Notes under the pieces: model-generated | What the model was told of the DNA's origin: nothing | The model's input: only the letters and a program-made list of their open reading frames with translations | Databases searched by the model: none | NCBI RefSeq assembly: GCF_000316115.1 | Contig: NZ_JH993793.1 | Coordinates: 519,517 to 583,516 of the forward strand | Length of the DNA: 64,000 nt | Reading direction: 5' to 3' | Origin: Leptolyngbya sp. PCC 7375 | GTDB taxonomy: Bacteria; Cyanobacteriota; Cyanobacteriia; Phormidesmidales; Phormidesmidaceae | Position numbers and translations under genes: made by a program | In this document: in pieces, positions 52,635 through 60,910 of the stretch | Layout: each line of letters opens with the position of its first letter | Position numbering within the stretch: the stretch's first letter is position 1

Positions 52635-53579
52635 GTGGAATCATGGCTTAAAAGCAAAGTCACAACTCCATTTAGCAACATAATAGCTTTGACGTTATAC
52701 CGGTCTCCATGGACAAAATTGTTGGTACGTACGTGTCTTAAGTGGCAACAGGATGAGTGTCTTGAAATGGGAGCAGCTTTAGCCTACTACGCCCTGTTTT
52801 CCATGTTTCCAATTATCCTGGTGATTTTGAGTTTAGTCGGTTTTTGGCTCGGTCCCCAGAGTCAGGCCTACGATCAGATTCTCCTGTTTGCACGGGAGGC
52901 ATTACCACCCGATGCTTTTAGCATTGTTGAGATGACCCTGATCGAGTTTCATCAGAAAAGTACTGGAGCTAGCATTATCGGTTTTCTAGTACTTTTGTTT
53001 ACAGCCAGCAGCTTTTTTAATGCCCTGAGCCATGCCTTTGACAAAATATGGGGAGTTCACCCAGCTGCCCAGGGAAATAGCAATTGGGTTAAAATTGCCC
53101 TGCGGTTAATTTGGAGACGTATTCTGGCGTTTCTGCTGGTAGCAGGCTCAGCTTTGCTGATTCTGTTGTTGTTACTGTCTCAGATTGCGATTGACATTTT
53201 GCTAGCTATTCTAGAGCGTGTTAGCACCTATAGCACCCTAATTGCGTTAGATCGAGTAGCCCTCCTACCTCCCCTACAATGGGCTGCTTCCTTTATTGTG
53301 CTGATAGCCGTAGTCATGGTTCTGTTTCGAATATTACCGACTACGCGAGTCACCTGGCATGATGTTGGCTTGGGCAGCGTACTCACAGCCAGCCTTTTGA
53401 TTGTGTTACAACAGTTAATTAGTAATAGCATCATTAGCCTGGGTAGCCGCTTTCAGTCCTATGGAATCATTGGTGGCGTAATGGTGCTTCTATTGTGGAT
53501 TTATCTAACTAGCCAAATCTTTTTTCTAGGGGGTGAGTTCACCTATATCTATGCTCACATGTTTGGTAGTCGTCGTTAG
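52635..53579 (+). CDS. YihY/BrkB family inner-membrane protein
   Basis: 314 residues from GTG 52635. The family signature EMGAALAYYALFSMFPIILVILSLVG is followed by five more hydrophobic segments (about 115-135, 170-200, 205-235, 245-265, 275-305). A structural AHA-like segment (NALSHAFDKIWGV) lies in the middle. The short C-terminus is cytoplasmic. Function of the family remains unclear. It diverges from dnaK. Confidence 0.9.
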   Translation: MESWLKSKVTTPFSNIIALTLYRSPWTKLLVRTCLKWQQDECLEMGAALAYYALFSMFPIILVILSLVGFWLGPQSQAYDQILLFAREALPPDAFSIVEMTLIEFHQKSTGASIIGFLVLLFTASSFFNALSHAFDKIWGVHPAAQGNSNWVKIALRLIWRRILAFLLVAGSALLILLLLLSQIAIDILLAILERVSTYSTLIALDRVALLPPLQWAASFIVLIAVVMVLFRILPTTRVTWHDVGLGSVLTASLLIVLQQLISNSIISLGSRFQSYGIIGGVMVLLLWIYLTSQIFFLGGEFTYIYAHMFGSRR

Positions 53580-53743
53580 ATATATCGAACCATAAGACAG
53601 AGCTAGATAACATAATCCTCATATTTTCCCCACATGCACGATTTAATCTAAGGTATGAGTCGGTTAGCTGCTTAATGAATATGGTCAGACAATAGGCTCA
53701 TGTGAGTGGGATTGAAGAGGGGACTTTGAACGAGGCTAAAACC

Positions 53744-54265
53744 ATGACTTACAACTATCTTGTTAAAGACTTGATGACCCTAAACCCGGTCACTGTGAAA
53801 CCATTCGATTTAGTGGAGACCGTGTTGCAGCACTTAGAAGAAAATCATATCAGTGGACTGCCTGTTGTGGATGACGACGGTAAGGTAGTCGGCGTTATTT
53901 CAGAAGCTGACTTGCTCTTTAGAGAACGTCCAATTAAGCTACCGCTTTATCTAAATTTTCTAGGGAACTTTTTTTATTTAGAACCCCCTGGTAAGTTTAA
54001 GCAACAGCTTCGCAAAACTCTGGGAGTCCTAGTACAGGATGTGATGACTGCCAATCCCATCACGATTGCCCCGGACATGCCTATCGCCACAGCCGCTAAC
54101 TTCATGATCGAAAAGCGAGTCAATCGTCTGCCCGTGATCGATAATCAGGGCCAGTTAGTTGGCATTATCACCCGTGAAGACTTGCTAAAAGCATTAAAAA
54201 CAGAGTCTGCTCCTGAGGCTGACGTGGCCTATACTCAACACAGTTTACCGGGGTTGGGGCGATAG
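53744..54265 (+). CDS. Tandem CBS-domain protein
   Basis: About 173 residues from ATG 53744 (MTYNYLVKDLMTLNP), which has GAGG at 8-nt spacing; a GTG at 53702 is open but less likely. CBS1: VKDLMTLNPVTV...SGLPVVDDDGKVVGVISEADLL. CBS2: VQDVMTANPITI...NRLPVIDNQGQLVGIITREDLLKAL. A 40-residue linker joins them. Such stand-alone pairs bind adenosyl nucleotides and sense energy state (family knowledge). Confidence 0.92.
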   Translation: MTYNYLVKDLMTLNPVTVKPFDLVETVLQHLEENHISGLPVVDDDGKVVGVISEADLLFRERPIKLPLYLNFLGNFFYLEPPGKFKQQLRKTLGVLVQDVMTANPITIAPDMPIATAANFMIEKRVNRLPVIDNQGQLVGIITREDLLKALKTESAPEADVAYTQHSLPGLGR

Positions 54266-54439
54266 TTTGCCATCCATTAGAAACTGATCGACCAAGGCCT
54301 GTGCAGCTGCCCGTTCATGCAGAATCCACAGACGTAAGTGACTGGGAACCTCACAAGATCCTCACATCTTTTACCTATATTTTTGTTAGAGACACAAGGA
54401 CTTAATGTGCCTGGAGGCAAGCTGGGAGTTTCTAAAAAA

Positions 54440-54856
54440 ATGAAATATGACGAGTTTATCAAACATGTTCAGAGCTTTTCCCAAGTGGAGTCGCTGGATG
54501 AAGTGAAGCGAGCTGTTCGTGCCACCCTGCAAACGTTGGCTGAACGTGTTCCTGGGCATGAGGCTAGCAAATTAGCAGAACAACTACCGAGGGAAATGGC
54601 AACCCATTTCCAAGGTCGAGAGGGCCAACCTGGCAATGCATTCTCACTGAAAGAGTTTTATCGGCGGGTCAGCGACAGAGAGCACATTGATCCGGCGGCT
54701 GCAGTGGTACATGTTCGAGCCGTATTTGCTGTGCTTAATTCGGCCATTGTCCCTGCTGATTTTGGTGAGGTGCAGGCAACCCTCACAGAAGACTACGAAG
54801 AACTGTTTGCAGCGCCCAGTTTCAACGTTCCTGGCATCAGAAGGATCAACAGCTAA
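54440..54856 (+). CDS. DUF2267 domain protein
   Basis: 138 residues from ATG 54440 (MKYDEFIKHVQSFSQVES); upstream in-frame codons do not look coding. Contains the DUF2267 pattern AVRATLQTLAERVPGHEASKLAEQLPREMATHFQG and FYRRVSDREHIDPAAAVVHVRAVFAVL. Soluble and helical. In cyanobacteria it is often near CBS or stress genes, as here. Function unknown. Confidence 0.85.
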   Translation: MKYDEFIKHVQSFSQVESLDEVKRAVRATLQTLAERVPGHEASKLAEQLPREMATHFQGREGQPGNAFSLKEFYRRVSDREHIDPAAAVVHVRAVFAVLNSAIVPADFGEVQATLTEDYEELFAAPSFNVPGIRRINS

Positions 54857-54908
54857 TAGATTGCTGTCTGCAGACAGGGGGCTATCTCGCTCAAGTTCAA
54901 CAAGAGGC

Positions 54909-57647
54909 TTACGGTAGAGTTTCAACCTGTTGGCTGAGCTGCTGTAAGAGACTGTCTAAATTTTGTAGGGATTGACCGTAGCTAGTCCAATCACGCCGAT
55001 CCAAGGCGTCCTGGGACTGTTGATAGGCAGCTTGTGCAGCTTTAATCAGGGCTTTAAGATCTCTAGGATCGGGGCTGCCTTGTTCTGCTAGAAGTGAGCT
55101 GTCTCCAAAAATGGTAGCCAGAGCATCTTCCAAAGATGCTGCCATCACGATCTGATCACCATACGCCACAATAATTCGTTTCAGCTCGGGCAGCTCACCC
55201 TGTTCAGCCCGCAGATAGACTGGCTCGACGTAGAGAAGCGACTCCTGGATAGGAATCACTAGCAAATCGCCTCGAATCACCCGAGACCCCTTCTGACTCC
55301 ACAGGGTCAGTCGCTCGGAAATTTCTGGATTCTGGTCGATTCGAGCTTCCACCTGGTGCGGACCATAAACCAGTTCTTGTTTGGGAAATTCATACAACAA
55401 TAGTTTGCCATAGTGTTCACCGTCCGAGCGAGCTGCCATCCAGGCAATCATGTTGTCTTTGTTAGCGGGTGTAAACGGCAGGATCAGGATAAATTCTTCC
55501 CTCGCCTCTTCCGGCAGCCGCATGATCACATAGTAGGGTTCCATCAGCTGTTCATTTTCCTCGTACACTTCCGTGGGAAAACGCCACAGATCCTCTCGGT
55601 TGTAAAACACGTCTGGATTGCTCATGTGGTAGGCCAGATACATCTGCGCCTGGATTTTGAAGAAATCGATGGGATAGCGAAAATGGGCTCTGATTTCCGG
55701 TGGTACTGCTTTAACTGGTTCGAACAGGTTAGGAAAGATTTTGCGGTAGGTGGCCAGTAATGGATCCTGCGGATCAACCACGAAGAAACGCATATCACCA
55801 TTGAAGGCATCGACAACTACCTTGACTGAATTACGGATGTAGTTGCCATGCCAACCTAAAATCTGCCTGATATTGCCCTGCAGGATGACATTAGCATTAT
55901 TGCTGCGAGAAACGGGTTCAGAATAGGGGTAGCGATCGCTAACCGTATAGGCATCGATAATCCACTTCAGCTGACCGTTGATCACCGTGATATAGGGGTT
56001 GCGGTCGAACCGGAGAAACGGCGCTACATGCTGAACCCGTTGCCGAATCTGACGATAGTAGTGGATGCGTGAGTCTTGGGTAAAGTAGTTAGAGATTAAA
56101 ATCTTGAGACTGCCCAGGTCATAGGCATAGGCCAACCGATGCCAGATTGATGGTATGGGAACACCACCTGTGCCCTCATACAGGGTGAAGGCGTTCTCGC
56201 TGCCTCTGGGATAGTCAAACTCTTCGGTTTTGGTACCAGTGAAAATATAGTGATTAGTGGCCTCACCATAGTAAATGGCGGGCTCACTCACCTGTAGATC
56301 GGTATTAGAGACTGGCGGAATATCCTTGATCAACAGCTCGGGTAACCCTTGAGGCGTAACCCGATTCACTGGGCTCATTACCAGACCATAGCCATGGGTG
56401 TACTTCAGGCGCTGATTCACCCAGGTTTGGGCCTCGGAGGGTACTTGGGAATAGGCCAGTTCCCTTGCTGCCAGCATCACCTGTCGATAGTCGCCATCCA
56501 GGGTATAGCGGTCCACATCCACATCCTTAAAGCGGTAGTAAAGTCGAATCTCCTGGAGTTGGTGATAGGTGCTCAGCAAAGGGCGGTAGTCCCACAGCCG
56601 AATGTTACCAACCGTTGCCTGGTTTTCTTGCAAAATCTCACGATTGAGCTGGTCTTTTGCTGGATAACGCTCTCGTTGCACCTGCTCTAAACCATAGGCT
56701 TCACGGGTGAAGTCAATGTTGTAGGCCACAAAGGGACGCTCTTTGTCCAATTCGTTAGGTTCAACGATGAAGAGCTGCTGAAACCAGGGGTAAATGCCGC
56801 TGACCAGGACCAAAATCACAAGGTACAGCCCTATCCCATAGATCGGTAAAGCAAACCCGCGTCGCCAAATAGCCAGGAGGAACAACCCCGCTAACGCCAG
56901 AGTGACAAACGTCATGGTCCAGTAGGCGGACAGTCGGGCATGGACGTCGGTGTAACCAGCTCCGAAGACGACGCCTTCTGGCGAGTATAGAAGTTCGTAA
57001 CGTTGGAGCCAGAAGCCGACGGCAACCAGGATGGCACTGGCTGCTAGCAGTAGACTCAAATGGCCTTTGACTTTACCGGTCAGAATGTTTTTCCAATTTC
57101 CCTGCGTAGCAATCACTCCTTTCAGACCGTAGATCACAGTTGATAGGATCAGGGCCAAAACAGTCACGGTCAGCAACCAAGTCTGGATGCCTTCGTAAAG
57201 CGGGAGTTTAAAGATATAGAAACCAATGTCGTTCTGATAAATCGGATCGGCACTACCAAAATTACTAGAGTTTAGAAATTTTAAGACTGTCTCCCAGGCT
57301 GAGATACTTGCTCCTGCTGAAATTAAAGCAACAAGAGAAATTACGATTAGCGCAACATAGTTAGAAGTACTTGGGACAGGTGTCTCCCAACTGTCGCCTT
57401 CTAAAAAGTGAAACGGATGACTGCGGGTAAGACGCATCGCCAGCCGATAGTTTCCCCAGAGGAACAACGCATATAGGGCAAATGTCCCCAGCCAGACTAG
57501 AATTTGCCAGGTCAGTCTTGTCCAAAAGACCTCAACGAATCCAACCGTATCAAACCACCACACCTCAGTAAGAATATGGACTAAGCTACTAGAAGCTGCC
57601 AGTATGCCAACAGTGATAACAATCCATATAATCGGTAGACGCTTCAT
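54909..57647 (-). CDS. UPF0182 family membrane protein
   Basis: 912 residues. About seven N-terminal membrane helices (first: IIWIVITVGILAASSSLVHI), then a long periplasmic-type region with VEPNELDKERPFVAYNIDFTREAYGL, GYGLVMSPVNRVTPQGLPELLIKDIPP and VIRGDLLVIPI, all typical of UPF0182. The Gln/Leu-rich C-terminal helix (AAQAAYQQSQDALDRRDW) is also usual. The family is common in cyanobacteria and actinobacteria; role unknown. Convergent with the DUF2267 gene. Confidence 0.95.
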   Translation of the reverse strand: MKRLPIIWIVITVGILAASSSLVHILTEVWWFDTVGFVEVFWTRLTWQILVWLGTFALYALFLWGNYRLAMRLTRSHPFHFLEGDSWETPVPSTSNYVALIVISLVALISAGASISAWETVLKFLNSSNFGSADPIYQNDIGFYIFKLPLYEGIQTWLLTVTVLALILSTVIYGLKGVIATQGNWKNILTGKVKGHLSLLLAASAILVAVGFWLQRYELLYSPEGVVFGAGYTDVHARLSAYWTMTFVTLALAGLFLLAIWRRGFALPIYGIGLYLVILVLVSGIYPWFQQLFIVEPNELDKERPFVAYNIDFTREAYGLEQVQRERYPAKDQLNREILQENQATVGNIRLWDYRPLLSTYHQLQEIRLYYRFKDVDVDRYTLDGDYRQVMLAARELAYSQVPSEAQTWVNQRLKYTHGYGLVMSPVNRVTPQGLPELLIKDIPPVSNTDLQVSEPAIYYGEATNHYIFTGTKTEEFDYPRGSENAFTLYEGTGGVPIPSIWHRLAYAYDLGSLKILISNYFTQDSRIHYYRQIRQRVQHVAPFLRFDRNPYITVINGQLKWIIDAYTVSDRYPYSEPVSRSNNANVILQGNIRQILGWHGNYIRNSVKVVVDAFNGDMRFFVVDPQDPLLATYRKIFPNLFEPVKAVPPEIRAHFRYPIDFFKIQAQMYLAYHMSNPDVFYNREDLWRFPTEVYEENEQLMEPYYVIMRLPEEAREEFILILPFTPANKDNMIAWMAARSDGEHYGKLLLYEFPKQELVYGPHQVEARIDQNPEISERLTLWSQKGSRVIRGDLLVIPIQESLLYVEPVYLRAEQGELPELKRIIVAYGDQIVMAASLEDALATIFGDSSLLAEQGSPDPRDLKALIKAAQAAYQQSQDALDRRDWTSYGQSLQNLDSLLQQLSQQVETLP

Positions 57648-58342
57648 AGAAAATCAGAACCAGCACTTTCCATACTGGATGTGCGAAGAAAAACTCCGTC
57701 TGCAAAGGATGGGTTACGACTAGTATTGAGCACGTTTAATTTGAGGGATAAAATAAAAGGAGGAGAAGCTTCGGGAGGAAAGATGATAATTACCCTTTCT
57801 CCCTTAATCCTTTTCCTTCTCCCATTGATGGCAGGATTTCTAAGAACAGTCTGTTAGCAAATCCCATGCTAAGAATAGAGAGGAAATTTGAGGAACTTGT
57901 GAAGAATTGAAAATTGCCCCATAGCTGCGAACGAGAAATGTTTGTGGATATTGATTGGGAAGGAGATATCCTGGCTGTGCCATTGATGCAGCTGGAAGCT
58001 CCAGAGACCGATAAAAAACCCCAACAGGCCATTACGGATTGGCCTTACTGGGTGAATCAGAAGTATGAGTTTGGGTAGTTAGAAAAATCTTTCTTGAAGC
58101 TACAAAAAAATGTTGAGAAACTTGTGAGGAATTGGCAGCTAAATAGCTGAAATATATTCAGAAAATAGTAATTTTTGTTTTAAGAAAACATACTTTTATT
58201 ACTTAAAAAAACTTTTTTAATGGGAGTCAGTACACTAAAAGTGTCAGCGAAAGTGGGTGAAAATCAATAGAATACGACTCCTTATTTGCAAGTTAATGGG
58301 TTTGAAGATGGAATTAGAAGCATTTTCTGATAGGAGGCTTCT
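57648..58342. other. Intergenic region with a gene remnant and direct repeats
   Basis: About 695 bases upstream of the conflict operon. It contains a 3' remnant of a calcium-binding-protein-like gene (57914-58078). Imperfect direct repeats flank it: GAGGAACTTGTGAAGAATTG at about 57891-57910 and GAGAAACTTGTGAGGAATTG at about 58114-58133. An AT-rich stretch (58140-58220) and AGGAGG (58331-58336) lead into the operon. Confidence 0.6.
57914..58078 (+). pseudogene. 3' remnant of a cyanobacterial calcium-binding-protein-like gene
   Basis: The frame reads SCEREMFVDIDWEGDILAVPLMQLEAPETDKKPQQAITDWPYWVNQKYEFG and then stops. It matches the C-terminal half of a short conserved cyanobacterial protein usually annotated as calcium-binding (pattern CEKEMFV-W----LAVPL-Q-----TK-AI-DW-YW). 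The N-terminal half is absent. Imperfect direct repeats lie on both sides. Confidence 0.55.
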
Positions 58343-58912
58343 ATGGCAGATGAGCTGCAAAAAATTTTGGAAGTGTATCTTCAGGAATATGGAAAACTGA
58401 AGGACGAGCAGGCACAGCGGATTGGTTTTCGTGACAATTTGCTGTATGTAACGCTGGCTTTATTTGGTACGGTATTGGCATTTATCTTGGGTGATAACGA
58501 GAATCCCTATGGACTATTGGTACTGCCCTGGGCAAGTCTGATTTTAGGGTGGACGTATCTCGTAAATGATCAGAAAATATCGGCGATCGGTCGATATTTT
58601 CGTTATACGCTAGTTGAGAAAGTTAGCAATCTGGCTTGTAGAGCAGGTGCGGATATCGGAGAGATTGAATCCATTTTTGGATGGGAAATTGCTCACAGGA
58701 GCGATAAACGTCGTCATCGCCGCAAGATTGAGCAGTTAATTATTGATGAGATTGCATTTGTATTTTCGGGATTGGTGGCACTGATTGCGTTCAGTCATCG
58801 AGTGTCGGGAGCAATTGGACTTATTCAGGTGCTCTGCGTAGTGGAACTTGTGCTCTTGGTGATATTGGGTATCGAGATTTTTCTATATGCTGACCTGGCG
58901 AAAGGACGGTGA
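58343..58912 (+). CDS. Four-helix membrane protein, first gene of the SIR2/STAND operon
   Basis: 189 residues with an excellent ribosome-binding site (AGGAGG, 7 nt). Charged N-terminal helix (ADELQKILEVYLQEYGKLKDEQAQR), two hydrophobic helices (about 33-50 and 56-74), a soluble middle (EKVSNLACRAGADIGEIESIFGWEIAHRSDKRRHRRK), and two more helices (about 138-155 and 160-182). No enzymatic motif and no family I can name. It is 59 nt upstream of the PNP-SIR2 gene in an operon ending with an nSTAND ATPase, so a membrane effector or anchor is a reasonable guess. Confidence 0.75.
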   Translation: MADELQKILEVYLQEYGKLKDEQAQRIGFRDNLLYVTLALFGTVLAFILGDNENPYGLLVLPWASLILGWTYLVNDQKISAIGRYFRYTLVEKVSNLACRAGADIGEIESIFGWEIAHRSDKRRHRRKIEQLIIDEIAFVFSGLVALIAFSHRVSGAIGLIQVLCVVELVLLVILGIEIFLYADLAKGR

Positions 58913-58971
58913 AGGCTGAATGATCTCATTCTCTCTAGAGACCATCGCAGTCTAGAAAAGGGAGGAGTAAT

Positions 58972-60891
58972 ATGGAAAAATCCAAAGTTGACTTTGCAAT
59001 TATTACAGCCATTGAGGTTGAGCGAAAGGCTGTGTGTCAAGCCTTTGGCATCAGTGATGAACATCGCGATCGCAGCAAAGAAAATTACACCTACTGGCGA
59101 ACTCAGCTTGATCTCGGTCATCGAAAATTTTATGAACTCGTTGTTATGCAACTGCCTGATGTTGCCAATGTGAGTGCAGCCGTAGGAGCTTCGGCTGTAA
59201 TTAATGATTGGCATCCTCAGGCTGTGTTAATGGTGGGGATTGCTGGGGCTGCTCGGGAAAGCATCCAAGCCGGTGACCTGGTACTGGGGCAAGAGATTTA
59301 CTATTACGAAAGAGGTAAAGACACCCAAACTGGTATCTTACCGGAACCCAAAGTAATTCCTGCCAGTGCAGCATTATGGAATTCAGTTATTAATATAGCT
59401 TCGTGGAATGCATCAGTCTCAGTCAACAGACCTGATAGCACCAATGTTAAACCAACTATCCACCGGGGAGTCATTGCTTCTGGAGAACGGGTCATTGCCA
59501 ATGCTGAAACGAGAGATGAGATTACAGTTAACAACCGCAAGATTCTAGCCATCGAAATGGAAGGTTACGGTGTCAGTGCAGCGGCATGGAATCGAGCCCA
59601 ACCGGTGCCATGCTTAGTGATTAGAGGCATTAGCGACGCAGCAGATGCCCATAAGGGGGATGACTGGCAGCCCTATGCCGCATCTGCCGCAGCGGAGTTT
59701 AGCAAACATTTTTTACTGGGTGAACCGCTTTCACCTCAGAATCCTCCTCATCCTAAGCCGCTGGCTGATATTGACAGAATTATGTCCCGTTACCGGCTGA
59801 TTGTGGATGACTTAAAAAATGGAAACCTAATTCCATTTTTAGGGCCAGGTATCAATCCAGAATTTTATACTCAAATGGCTCTCAAGTTAGCCGAATGTGT
59901 CCAGTATGAATTCCTAACTGGGGCTGGAGAGAATAACTCCCAAAGTCATCAATTGATTCAATCGCTGATTGGTATTCCCTGTTCGATTTGTCATTATTGG
60001 CCTCAGGATAGACCCTCAAACTGTCCAATGTTACAAAACATGGACGGAATGGACAGGGAAAACTTACAAGATTGCTCGCTCTTCATTGAGCAAGGATTAG
60101 CTGTTTCCAAAATTAATCTGAGATACCTTGCCCAATACTATATCTTAAAGAACGACCTGGATTCTCTTTATGGCAATCTCTACGAGATTTTGGAAAGGCT
60201 TGAACAAAAATACCAGCCTAGTGCGTTCCATGAGTTTCTGGCAGAACTCCCCCAGCGCATGTTTGCCTATGGCTATCCCAAACGTAGCAAAGGCTTACCG
60301 TTTCAGCTGATTGTTACCACCAACTATGACGATATGCTAGAAAGAGCTTTCTTAAAAGCTCAACAACCATTTGATCTGGTGTTTTACATTGCTGATGGGC
60401 CAGAAAAAGGTAAATTTAAGCATAAGTCCCATGATGGGGAAGTTCAGACGATAGGTATCAATGACGCTGATTATTTACCTTTACGTAGCCCCTGGGGACA
60501 TTCCCAGTATCCTCGCCCCATCATTTTGAAGCTATTTGGCACCTGGGAAGAGTCATGGGAAAACAACTTTGTGGTAACTGAACAGCAGATGTCCTATCTG
60601 ATCAGTACGCTGAAGCAAAATTTACCCACGAGTCTCTGGAGTATCCTGACAAGAGGAAACATCCTATTCATGGGATACAGTCCCAGTGACTCGGATTTGC
60701 AGCTGATGATGAATTGCCTCTGGCCGGCGAATAGAATTACAGGAAAATCCTGGTTGCTCCATCAAGCTAAGCCGGGTGATTTAGAGAAAAAACTTTGGGA
60801 GAGTCGGAACGTAGCTCTTTTAGATATGCCATCCTCAGTGGACGAATTTGTCGAACAGCTTCAGAGAGCTATAGAGGCACGAATTAATTAA
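58972..60891 (+). CDS. Nucleoside phosphorylase-SIR2-like fusion protein
   Basis: 639 residues, ribosome-binding site GGGAGGAG. Residues 1-265 form a PNP/UDP-phosphorylase-like domain: AIITAIEVERKAV, VLMVGIAGAARE (about 86), AIEMEGYGVSAAAW (Glu about 196) and RGISDAADAHKG (Asp about 221), so the nucleoside-binding residues look kept. Residues 283-639 form a SIR2-like domain: NLIPFLGPGIN (NAD loop), TTNYDD (Asn 451), and GYSPSDSDLQLM near the end. The usual KLHG catalytic His is Phe 522 (LKLFG). A Cys-rich insert (C337, C340, C351, C368 with H341) could bind zinc. The nSTAND gene follows after 19 nt. SIR2 domains of defence systems degrade NAD (known); whether this one does is uncertain given the missing His. 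Confidence 0.85.
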   Translation: MEKSKVDFAIITAIEVERKAVCQAFGISDEHRDRSKENYTYWRTQLDLGHRKFYELVVMQLPDVANVSAAVGASAVINDWHPQAVLMVGIAGAARESIQAGDLVLGQEIYYYERGKDTQTGILPEPKVIPASAALWNSVINIASWNASVSVNRPDSTNVKPTIHRGVIASGERVIANAETRDEITVNNRKILAIEMEGYGVSAAAWNRAQPVPCLVIRGISDAADAHKGDDWQPYAASAAAEFSKHFLLGEPLSPQNPPHPKPLADIDRIMSRYRLIVDDLKNGNLIPFLGPGINPEFYTQMALKLAECVQYEFLTGAGENNSQSHQLIQSLIGIPCSICHYWPQDRPSNCPMLQNMDGMDRENLQDCSLFIEQGLAVSKINLRYLAQYYILKNDLDSLYGNLYEILERLEQKYQPSAFHEFLAELPQRMFAYGYPKRSKGLPFQLIVTTNYDDMLERAFLKAQQPFDLVFYIADGPEKGKFKHKSHDGEVQTIGINDADYLPLRSPWGHSQYPRPIILKLFGTWEESWENNFVVTEQQMSYLISTLKQNLPTSLWSILTRGNILFMGYSPSDSDLQLMMNCLWPANRITGKSWLLHQAKPGDLEKKLWESRNVALLDMPSSVDEFVEQLQRAIEARIN

Positions 60892-60910
60892 TGACCGGGA
60901 AGGAACCACC

